Source: Candidatus Omnitrophota bacterium (GTDB lineage: Bacteria > Omnitrophota > Omnitrophia > Omnitrophales > Aquincolibacteriaceae). From it: a stretch of DNA of 57,893 nucleotides. Below, in pieces: positions 10,601-22,600 of this stretch (position 1 is the first letter of the stretch; each line of letters begins with the position of its first letter). The position numbers and the translations under genes are program-made. The notes beneath the pieces were generated by a model. That model was not told the DNA's origin. It saw nothing but the letters and a program-made list of their open reading frames with translations, and did no database searches. The stretch covers positions 1 through 57,893 of the forward strand of contig CAIOAT010000049.1 of NCBI GenBank assembly GCA_903856085.1. The letters run 5' to 3'.

Positions 10601-13600
10601 AACTTTTTATCCTCTTCATTTTCAAAGAAGAGAAGCACCTTTGTATTCGCTCGATCTTTCCGCATCCAAACCACGGGGTGTTCCAAAACCGCGGGCTTAA
10701 AATCATAATCCCGTGCCAGAATCTCCGAAACAGCAGGGTTTATCATAAGCTCATGCGTGGATCGGACTTCCGGAAAACGATCAAAAAATAATTTAAGCAG
10801 AGGCGCTAAAAACCCCTTTCCGGTGATATCCCGATTTGAAGGATTGATATAAACCCCACGGAATTTCCCCTGAATGCTGTAAGCCATAAGATCCGGCGCG
10901 AAGGGTATCCCTTGGGCCGGAGGATTAGTCTGTCTTAAAATGATCCGCTTTAAATCGTCATCCTTATTAACAACAGAAGTAACATTAAACGTAATTTGAC
11001 GCCCTTCATTCGTTTGCCAAGTAACTTCGCCTAGGGCTTCTTCCCGCGCCGGGATGTGGAAGGAAACAGGTGCTGGGGGTATTCCAACGTTCCCTGACCT
11101 ACCTGTTTTTACCATAGGCCAAGAAGAGACCTGCGCTGAACCTTCTGAAGTATGCGCTCGAACAAATGCCTGAAACACTTCCTCGTTCGCAACCACCGGA
11201 TCGATCTGCACAAAATCCCCGCTCGGAGTCCGTATGACATCCGTGGTTAGGGTAAGTCCCACGCTCATAAGTTTCTTGAATAACTCCTGGATTCCTGGAA
11301 ACCCAAAAAGCTTGATGATGTCAGGTATCGATTCTCCCACCACATATTGCATGGCGTATCCCATAATAAGACCGTCCTGATCCCTGAGCACCCCGTAAAG
11401 TTTCGGCCCGACACCCAGAATCGAAAGGACCTGAACAGCGGACAACTCCTCCTTGTAACGAAGGTCCAAAACAGACTTGGTCTCTTTGGAAGAATCACGT
11501 GTTATCCCAAGCGCACGTGTCCCGGGCATTCGGAACAATTTGATAACGGCGGGAATGTTCTTCCCATCTTTTCCGACAGGAAGCGGTCCCAAAAGAACCA
11601 TGACCGATCCATAATTGCCTTCTCCTAAAACAGGGAAAGACTCTAAGGGATGGGCAGGCGTCAGAACCGGCAGTGCCGTCAGATTCGTCACAACAAGGCC
11701 GTTCTTATCCTCGGGGCGGACGCTTTTCATGAACCATCCTTCCTCCTCCCTCGCAATACGATTAAATGAAAGCACGCCATCGCGGCCACTTCCGATCCCG
11801 AAAGAATCGAGGAAAGCCATCACCTCTTTTTTCGAATCGCTAGCGCGCACTTCGAAGCGTGGAATCATCTCAAAGAGAGCATCCGCTTGATCAGCAAGTT
11901 CCGGATCGCTTTTGACACGCCTGTTGAGCTCCCGGAAAATGAGCCAATCCTTCGCGCTTCTTTCCAAAAGCGTAAAATCCTCTCCTGCTAATTTAGCCTT
12001 CATTTCGGTATCATCGATCAACTGCATATAGGTATTCAGCTGCACAAAAAGATTCCGGTCCACATCGCCCTCATAAGATTCAGGGTCACTGAAAAAAGAG
12101 GATGGCATTTTATTCAGGTATTCGCCATCCCTGAGACCTTTGAGAGCCCGGAAATATTCCTTGATAAGAGCCTCGATTTCCCAGCCTTTCACTTCGGAAG
12201 CAAACCGGCTTATTCCCGCGATAACCGATGCCCCCGGATTATCCGTTTGCTGGGCCAATTCATGGACCTTTTCGAAAAGAACCGTATAACGGTCAAAACC
12301 CGCCCTTTGGCGCGCCTCCCTCTCTAATTGATCCTGTCCCCGCAAAGCCTCCTCTTCCACATTTAAAGGCGTCGTGACCCCGATTTTTTTCTCGGAACGG
12401 CCGGACGCACGGTCCAGCGCGCTTCGATAAGCTACTTTCAATTGCTCTTCTGCCTCTTGAAGACGCGCGAGCACCAGTTCGCTATAAACATCTTCCTCGG
12501 GCACACTCTTTCGTATTTCATTCAAAGTCGCAAGCGGCGTCTTCATACTCTCCCGCAATTCATTGAAACCCAAGGTCGCTGCCATCGCCTTGAAGGCCTC
12601 TCCCTCGTATTTCACAACTTCTGGTTTGTGGCGTTCAGACCCGTAAGCAGGCGTCGATGCGGTAAAGAACATCCTAGGAGATCTTGGAGAAAAGAATAAA
12701 CTGCCCTTGGGATTTTCAGGATTGAGTTCATCATAAAGAGCCTGCAACATGTCCGTAGCTTCCCCTAGATACAGAAAAACTTCATCTCCAGGCACAGCTT
12801 TTCCCTTTTCCTCTATTCTGTAAAAATTAAACACAATTAACGCATTTAAAAAAATATGCCCTAGAAGCTCTGCGAACTTCATCGAATCGGCGGGAGTAAT
12901 CTCCGGCTTTGTGGAAATGATTGTCCCCACAAACTCTTCTGGAACTTCACCTGTTTCAGAAACAACACCCTGCGCCGGGATCCTCAGTTCGGAGCGGGGT
13001 TTTGATGTTACAACGGGAACGACCGCCGGCAACCGCTTGCGGGCGATCAGAACATACGGCGGCGATTTCCGATCATACCTGGAAATTCCCGCAGTTCCGC
13101 TGTCAACGAACGTCGCCTCAGTGATACCGTTTGTCTTTTTCCAGGCAGCCAGTTCCTCCATCATTGCTTTCGCCCGCAACCTTCCCGTAATGCCAAAAGG
13201 TTCCTGGCCCACAAAAAGCTTGGTGTAAACATTGCCTTTGGCGTCCACCCCGATCACACTCGCCTTGCCATGGAAAAGCGCCCGGTACCATTCCCTTACG
13301 TTTTCATTAATCTGACCGCCAGGTTTCACCGCGAAAGGGCCGGCCTGAAACGCGAATATTTCCTGGCCGGTGGTGCGATAGGTTTGATTGTCGTAGAACC
13401 GCAGCCTCCCGGAGCGATCGACGACTCCGATCACCTTAGCCATGGCACTGCCGAAATTATTGGGATTGCGGGAACTGACCTCTACGCGCTTCCCATTCAC
13501 ATTGGCGATCACCCATCCTGACGGGATCTTCTGATCCTTATCATTCACACGGTAAGGATTGATCGTCGAAGCAAAAATGAGCCCGCTCTTGGGATTGCGA

Positions 13601-16600
13601 ATGGCGTTGATGAGACTATCGCTGACCGGCACTACTTCAAGCTGATAGTCCGCCGGTGCGAATTTCTTTTCGCCTGCCTTCTCTCTCTGCTCCGCAAGGA
13701 TTTCACTAATCCCTCCCAACAACGCAATCCCCGCAAAAGCTAAAAGTCCCCTTTGAATGGCCACACGACGACTGATGCCTTCTTTCGTCCTCACTTCGGA
13801 ACGGCGCGAGCTCAAAATCCCTGAGGCGAGTTCCATGACCCCCGATTTTAAAATCGGCACCAGTGGTCTCGATTCCGCACGCGGAGGTATTTTAAAAACT
13901 TTTTCACCGTTATCCTCAATCATCGCGAGCTCTTGAAAGTACCGGCGAATCAAAACCTCGGGACCCTTCACGACGAATTTCAAAACAGAACCCGGGCCTG
14001 CGGCGAGCGCCAAAAGTCCCATGATCTTTTTTCCATTGACCCGCTCACCATCTTTCTCGACCTCGATTTCAAGTTCCGGGAACCGATCTCCAACCTTTTT
14101 GATCAAAGTCGAAGGTTGCGCATGAATCCCGAGTTTATTGAGGACCGTACTTTCACGCTCTTCCTGCACACGCGTTTCGGAACGTTCAGCTATTTTTATC
14201 ACCACGGCAGCTTCCATAACACCGGCGGTAAAACCTGGCGGTAAAACCTTCGACTCTGATTGAACCTGACGAAAAATGTCTTCATTCCCATCCTTCGCCG
14301 TAGCAAGCAACTCAGTGAAAAAATTCTGAATAGATCGTTGATCCGGCCCCTCAACCACGAACTTCATTGTGGAACCCGGAGCTGCCGCTAACCGCATGAT
14401 CGACATGAAGAGTGTTTGGTTGTTGGGGAATGTGGCTCGAACTTCGCCGTTCTCATTCTCAACTCGGATCATGAGATTTTGGTGGTTCTTGATGGTTTTC
14501 ACAATCAGCTCCGTGGGAACCGCGTGAATCCCGCGTTTACTCACGATTAAGAATTCCCGCCATTCATGCGCACGCATTTCAGATCGCTGAGACGGCATAA
14601 AAAGCTTGATGGGGCCTTCGCTATCCCCTTGCTCTCCGACAACCTCGGCCTGAATCCTGTACATTAATTCTTTTAGTTTCGCGTTCTTTTTTCCTTCCAG
14701 AATGATCGTCACATCAGTCCCGCCCACAATTCCGGACGCCAGAACAGCACCGATGCTTTTCAGATTGATATCGCGGTCTGCGACACGCAAAACGGCATTC
14801 TCAACGTTATATTGCGCGATCAGTTTTACAAGCTGAGATGCCGGCCGGTTATGAAGTTTCGTTAGCGGATTGATCCTGAGGTTTTTGACGATTTTTTCTG
14901 ATTTCGGGGTCGGTTGTTCGACCACGGCCTCTTTTCCCAGGATGGTAATGGGTTTCATATCCAGAATGCGGGCAACGTTTTTTGCGATAAGATCCTTTTG
15001 AGCCCGGCTTAAAATCTTCCCTTTTCGCGTCAAAAAGATCTGCGTTTCAGGCGGAAAACCTTTAATATGCTCGAATTTCAGATTCTCAATATCGCAGCCA
15101 TGGATCAGTGAAAGCACCGTCGAAAGAATCAGCAGCTGCCCACGCCAATTCGATGACGCGATATGGACCGTCAGAACGCTTACGGTTTTACCTTGATGAG
15201 AAACGTCGTCCAAAAACTTGGCTTTTGTTTCCGGGCCGATCCACGCATCCCTCTTATCCACGATGATAGACCTGCCATACACTTCATCCGCTCGCTTAAA
15301 ACGGATCTCCATATCGGTCTTCAGAATACGGAAGACCTTATCCCCTATGTTGATCGGTGCAAAAATGGCCCCCAGTTCCGACGTTATTTTTTTCTGGACC
15401 ATGGGCATCTCTTCGCCGTGGGGAAAGAAACCCAGATACCGGATGAACGCCGGTTGGCCGGGCGGATTGCGGATCGCTGCATTCTCCACCGAAAAACCGT
15501 TTTCAAACAGAGTTCTTGTGTAGAGAGCCACATCCCCAGACTCCTCAAAGGCACTCCCGAAGATCACTTCATAAGCCTGGTTATACTGGTGCGGCAACGG
15601 GGAAAATATCGTAGCCCGGGTGGATCTGTCCCCTTTTTCCTTGAGGTACAAAAGATGCCGGAAGAAAAAAAGTTGCTTCAGCAAAGAACCAAGATCCATG
15701 GTCCTCATGTAGTATGTGGACGTCCGACCGCTGAATTGCCTGAACAATGGATCGAAAAGGGCAGGCGTCTCCACGGTCTTCACTAAAAGTTCACGCAATG
15801 ACACATCGTCGCCTCCCTGGGTATTGGCCAGGTAATCGTCCAAAATACTTCCCCATTTCTGTGCTCTGATAAACTCTCCCAGCTGCGCCGCAAGCTCCTC
15901 TTTTCCTCCCCAAATGACCGTCTGCTTCGCTTCCTTCATCGCCGTTTGCGCAGAAAGCTGCTTGTCGCCCAACATCTTCATACCGGCAAAAAAGAGCATG
16001 TCCAGATCCGCCAACGGTGAATCCGCACCTTGACGCGGGAGCATGATCCTGCTTTCCGGATTAGCCTCCGCCGCCTGTTTTGAAAAAGTCACGGCATACA
16101 GCACCCGGAAAAGATCGAGGGTGACGCCTTTGCTATGAACTACTTCGGACATTGTTTTTACAATATCATCTTCCGATAGAAAACCATGTCTGGCAAAACG
16201 GTGCTGATTTAGCATAAGCCAGACCAGCTTGTCCCTGAGAGGGTTCGGTTGATCCAGAGAACCCTGGTCCATGTTCGATTTTTGTAAAAATTCGTGAGTG
16301 ATGCGCTTGACATCCTCCACCGAAAAACGATCGCCCGCTTCCACTTCCACGATCGGGTGCAACATTACGGCCAATCTCGCGAGCTGCACGGCTTCAGGAT
16401 CAGACCGTAATTCCCGGTAAACTCCGGCGGCCCGTTGATACACGAAACCTTTTTCTTTAGTGTCAAGACGCTCTAAAGTCTCCAGGGTTTGCAAAGCCTG
16501 CATCTTCAAGGGAAAGAGAGTGCCGTCTTTGAGGGAATACATGTTCAGTTCGCTGAGATGGTGCAGAGATTTGTCCAAAAATCCGAATTCTTCCATTCTC

Positions 16601-19600
16601 CACATCACATAGGAGATATCCTTTTTTGATCTCAGAAGTTCTCCAAAAAAATCGTTAAAAGCATCCTGATAATCGAGAGAGCCTTCGAGCATCAAGGCTT
16701 CCATGGCCCATTGGGTCCGGTGGCTGATAAAAGCACCCTTTTCAGCCGCCAGCATAAAAACTCTGAACATCAACGCCGGATTTGCACGGAAATTCTCCAG
16801 CGCGTGATCGACATGGATATAATATCCGGCCTCCCCTTTGCGCCCTCTCTCACGGCTCATGGTCAAACCATAGCGAGTCTGACCTAGGATCCAAGAAGGT
16901 TGGCCGTCCCAGCCTGCAAACGCCTCTAGCTTGCCCTCATTCTCTCCATACGTATAGACAGGGCGAATGAGAACGCCATCAATTTCATGCAGTGTCCGTC
17001 GAACGGTGTAAAAGATGCTGGCTGCGGAATTATGAAAGTACCGGTAAAAATCGTTGATCCGTTGTTCTTCTTTTCGATCCCCTGCCGACGTTTCATCCCG
17101 GTCGGTCCGGCCTTCGGCGAGCCAATCCGGACGGCCATATTTTTTCTCCCAAGCGTTAATAAATTCGCCCATAATGGCCGGATAGAGGTTCCCGCTAAAT
17201 TTATCAGGATCTTTCCCCTGAAGTTCCCGGTAGGTCTCCTGGACGGATTGGATAAAATCAAAGGACTGCAACACCTTTTCGATATTGGCGGGGATCAGCA
17301 TTCCCCTGTTTGCCAAATACTGCAGGATCCTCTGGATCTCACTGCGATCGACCGAATTTTCTGTTGATGAAAGCCGGAGGGAAGCCAGGGCTTCGGGATC
17401 ATTGGCCAACCAGACCTGCATAAGATTTTTCAGAAAAATGAATTCCGAGCTTCCGCCGATCCCTTTCTCTGGATCAATGTTCAAGCGGTAAAGGGCGTGA
17501 TGAAAACCTGCGCTTTCATACCGTTCTTGCCATTCTTCGACAAGGATCGAAACCTTCTCTGACACTGAAAGATAACGATTCGAAAGCTCCTGGGCCCTAC
17601 CGTCCAAAATATCCGACCCCTCGGCGGCACCAAAAACAGCGCTGAGTTCCTCGTCAGGGATCGCACGAAAAACCTGCAGGGCATGATTCACACGGGCAAC
17701 GACATCGCCCGTGACGCTTACGGAAAACGGAGAATCCTTGGCTGAAAGATCTTTGACGCCAAATTTACGTCTCCACCATTCGGCGGCAAGAAGAAATTTA
17801 TCCGTTTCCGCGATACCACCGCAAAAACAGACCTTTTTTCCACTCTGCTGAGCTCGCGAGATAAGTGCCTCGAGAGTCACCGTCAGATGGCCGTCAAGAT
17901 CATCCATGAGAAAAGCCGCTGCGGAATTCTCTCGGTCCACCTCCACATTTTTCGTCTGCCAATAATCTTTCCAGAGATCATTGTTCCCGACATTCAGACG
18001 CACGATAAACGGATCCTCCCAAAATTTCACCATTTCCGGGCTAAAGGTCTTCTTTCTCTTGCTCGGATCCGGCGTCTGATCCTCTGGATCCGTCACTTCT
18101 AGCAGAGACATATATTCGACCATGATCCCGAATCGTGTTTCTTCGCCGATTTTGCGAATGTCTCCCTCTGCGCGCTCGATTTCTTCCGGATTAGCTCCCG
18201 ATCCCGTCGCGATCTCCCAAAGCGCGATCTGCTGCGCTAACGGCCACAGTTTCTTTCTGATCCATTCGAATTGGGCGTGAGTTTTTATAAGAGGAAAAAG
18301 CGGCACAAGCCGGCCACGCTCCGTTTCCGAAAGCGTTCTTCCCGCTTTCTGAGCCGCAACGATCATGGCTGCCAACTCAAGCACAAGGACCAATTCACCC
18401 AGGGAACTGTTTTCATACAAATCAAACCCGCTGATGGGTTGGGACGGATCTTTGCGCAGCGTCGAAGCGGGATGCTCGGCAGCGATCGCTTCCAGCATTT
18501 GAAGGATCGCGCGGTTCTTGCTATCCCGTTGAAGATCTATGGTCCGAATAGGAACATCACCCCCGGAAAACGCTTTCTGTGTCAAGATCTGCTCAAATGG
18601 AACGGCCCAGAATTTCAAAAGGCCATGAATGGCTTCGGCATTTCCAACGCCCTCGGGATCCAACCGGGAGAAACGAGCCATGAGGTCTTCAGACCCCGCC
18701 GTCCTTATCTCCGACCTTGTTTGGAAACTTTGCAGCCATTTGAGCGGGTCCACTTTAGTTTCAACCACGCCTGTAGCCAAGGTCTTCAAGTATTGAAACA
18801 ATACTCCTGAAGAATCATCCTCGTTTTTCGGAACGATATCCACATCGGTCCGAATGAGACCCGGCAGAGTGCCTCCTTCAATAGCCGCCACAGTACTCTG
18901 GGCTTCAAAATTTCCTGCGATGGGAATGGAGGATGGGATGTTCCGCATGAGCCCCTGGAACCGCCTTAACCTCCGATAGTCTTCTGCTTTCTTTTTTTCT
19001 GCCGCAAGATCCTCAAGACTTGGATTCAGGATAAGAAGACCCTGGCGTCCCTGCTGGGGCATGAGAATGGCCTTGGTCCCTTCAAGCTTGGTCAGTTTTC
19101 CCTCTTGGGAGGCAGGCACCAGCAGGATTTGCGGAACATAAGCCCGCCCCCGGATCAGCACAACCCAATGGGTCTGACGATTTGCCCCGACGCCGATGAT
19201 CCCTTTGATCTGGTGTTTGTAACGTTCCATCATGCGCGAAATATCTAAATTCGAAGTCTCCAGCGGCACCACCAGGATATAGGATGCTCCCGCGTCCGGC
19301 ACACCCTTTCCTTGGTTTCCCTCCTCCTTGGCTTCAAGATCATCCATCACTTCCCGAAAAAAATCCTGCCCCGTTTTCCCGGAATCCGAGAAGCTGGTGA
19401 AGTTTTGCGTCCCCCGATGCACTCCCATGCGCAAACGGCTTTGAAACACCCGTAAAAAGAAATCATCATAAAGTAGCCTTAGCATGGATGCGCCCGACTT
19501 TTGTTGGGTTTCTTTTTCCACACGCTCATTCAGCGTGAATGGAAACCCCTCGTAGATTTGCTGCTTGCCTGATGCCGCATTGCTCCTCGTCGGAGCATCT

Positions 19601-22600
19601 TCGTGCTCATCAATATATTTTTTATCAATCTCCATAGTCGTTGCTAGAATTTTCAGATCTTTCCTGACTGCCCCAAGAAATTTTGAAATGTCCGCGGCTT
19701 GCGAAAGTTGGGCCGTCAATTCCCGAAGCCTTACGTCAATAGCTTTTCTCCTTTTTTCAAGCGCCTGCTGCTTATACAGAAGATCCCTCTTGGGGAATGA
19801 ATCGGGCTTTTCATCAGCTACTTTTTCCAATTCAGCGTGGGTCACCTCCAATTGCCGTCCCAGTTCCCCATCCAGGCTTTGAAATCTTCCTTGAATGATC
19901 GCCGCAATCTCCTGTTTCCAGCCCCCGGCTGAAAACCTTTTAGGCAAAGGGCTCTGACTCAATACATCCCGGATATGCTCAAGCTCCTTTTTTTCGAGAT
20001 CGTGGGTCGCTTGCGCCTCTTTTTTCATGGCAACGTACAAAGCGGTCGTCGTAAGCATTTTGGTCTGACTTTCAAAAACAGCTGCGTACAGCGCGGCCTT
20101 TTCATTCACTAATCTTTGGATGAATCCAAGATCGTCCTTTCCGTTTTGGGTGAGGTAAAACATTTGAACAAAATCCGCCACAAGCCGGATAAGTTCTTTG
20201 ACCGCGAGATTTGCCCTATCATGGGTTGTACTTCCGTCTTCAGGGACAGGGATCGTGGCATCGTGTTCATAGGCCGTTTGGAGATGTCGAACAAGCACCT
20301 CTTTACTTGCCTCAAGCAATGACAAAATCCGGCTGACGGGATGTTCCACGGGACCTGTGCCCCCTGGAACCGCCAAGCTACTTTCCATTTTTGATATCTC
20401 TGAGAGGGCATCACGGAAAATCCCAGCCTCCACTGCGGGGAAGATCCAATGTAAAAGCCCACGTTCCGAGGGAGGGATCGCAACCCATTTTCCGGCCCCG
20501 TCTTTTCTTCTCCCCACGGAGATATCGCCCTGATAACTCGTAGTGAGTTCCTTCGCAAATGCAGCAGCCATTTCCTGGGCATTGGAAAAACGTTCCGCAA
20601 AAGAATCACTCCTGGGCATATCCCAGTGAAAGGTCGCATGGTCCGTTTCATCCCCGGGTTTGGATTTTTGTTTAAACTGCATCTGCAAAATCTGTCCGAC
20701 CGCAGGCCTAGAAGTAAAGATGGTTCCATCCTCAATCACTTCACGGACGCGCACTTCGGAACGCGGAGAAGGACTGCCAGGACCGGGAGCTTCCGGAGGT
20801 TTCGGAACGGTCCGGAGAATCTGTGTTTGGCTGAATTGTTTTTTTCGCGCTCGAACAAGAAAAGCTTCTTTCTCACTCTCTTTTAAAAAACCGCTCGCGA
20901 TCATCGCGTCGAATAATTTTTCGAGACCTGTGACGGACAAACGATCCTGTCGAACGAATGCCTCCATAAGAGAAAAAATGGCGTCGTGCTCGAGGAGCCC
21001 GATCTCGCCCAACTCTCTGATGAATATTCCAAAATTTTCAAAACCTCCCGGAACGACCCTAATGACTTCATGCGCGTGACCTTCATCAACTTCACGAACC
21101 ACGGGACGCTCGATCCACTCCTTTAGCTTCCCAGCCGTCACCGCCCGGGCTCCTTTCTTTCCGCTAAGCTCGCCTTTTGTCAGTAAAGCCTTGATATCCC
21201 CGAGATCCATCAAAGCGGTTTCTCCCGCAAAATCAAGCAGCTGACCCGTCCCGGAACGCTGAAAATCTGTAAGTCCATTCAGTGCTTCTAGCACAGCCGC
21301 TGCTTTTTCTGATTCGGAGCTTCCAGCACCGGGTTGGACCAAGACGGTCTCGGGAGCTAAACGCTCCCCGACAGGCTCGTAACGCAACGAGGAAAAAGTG
21401 CCGAGAAATCCTTCGAAAGCATGGGCGGCCGTCTGGAGATCTTCCGGAACATTTGCGGGGATTTCACTTTCCTGGGGAAGAACACTGGGGTTATTTGCCG
21501 GGAAAAGGCCGCGGTATTCCGAGAAGAGATTCAGTTTCTGGCCTTTTGCTTTAAAGCTATCGACCACGGCCTGAGGATATCCGATCACGTAGCCCATCAT
21601 TTCGATCAACTCTTCATCCGTCATGCCTTCGAGCTGCACGGGATAAGTCCCGTACTTCTTGGGCGTCCACGTCTTTCCGTCCCAGGCTTTCCTGGCCGTC
21701 GCCTGGGCCCGTCTCAAAAGCTGAGGCGCCGTGACGATCGCGATCACCGGATGTTCCACACCCGCCGTTGCCGTTTCGATCACCGGAGCACTGAATGTAA
21801 AATTTTCAACGGTGACTGTGGAATGTTGAATCTCGTCCCGCACCAACGTGCGATCCCCTTTCACGGCCACACCTTCCCGCTCTAAAACGAATCTCATAAG
21901 ATCACTTTCATAAACTCCGCCCTCCCGGGTCATCGCCCTCTGGATCCAGGCTTCTTCGGCCGGATCAAGCCGGCCCAAGGATTTGTAATGATCGATGATC
22001 CGACGCGCTAAGGGTGGAGTTCCGCGACCGTAGCCTCCGGCCAACACAATGGGAACACTCCGTCCCGTTTCCTGCTTGATCGCTTTCCATTTTTTTGAAA
22101 ATTCAAGGAAGGACCGGAGAGAAGGGTTTCCCAAGAGAAGGAAAGCATCCGGCGAACTCGCGAATTCATCGGGCGCTGAAATATAATTCACATAACGCTG
22201 CCCGGGCGGGATGAGTTCATTGCGGAACTTTTCCCGCATCTCGGAACGAGTTTTAAGTGGCTCACGAACCTCCGACCGCGAGGAGATCGAGCTCCAAATG
22301 AACGGCACTTGTTTGGCCAGCGAAAGCACGGCCTCGATCTTGCTTTCGGTGCTGAGCGTACTCTCCTCGGGCGAACCGATCCAGACAACTGGCACTTCCA
22401 GAATCTTCTTTTTCGCGTTCCGGATCCGGAGAAGCAGATGCGTATCAAAAGCAAAGTTGTAAGTGAAATCAGGGTCCAGACGCCACTGGCTATCAACCGG
22501 CAGGATCTCCTCGAGCAGTTCACGGGTGAAACCTTTGAACCCGCACTGCGTGTCACGAATCCCCCAGAATCCCAAAAAGAGTTTGGTTGTCATGTTGTAG

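Noticed and set aside
17329-17346. R-S-E-I-Q-R at residue 3645 of the giant protein
   Set aside because: Lacks Arg at position five and lies within the helical GlnD-like segment, so not counted as a tag.
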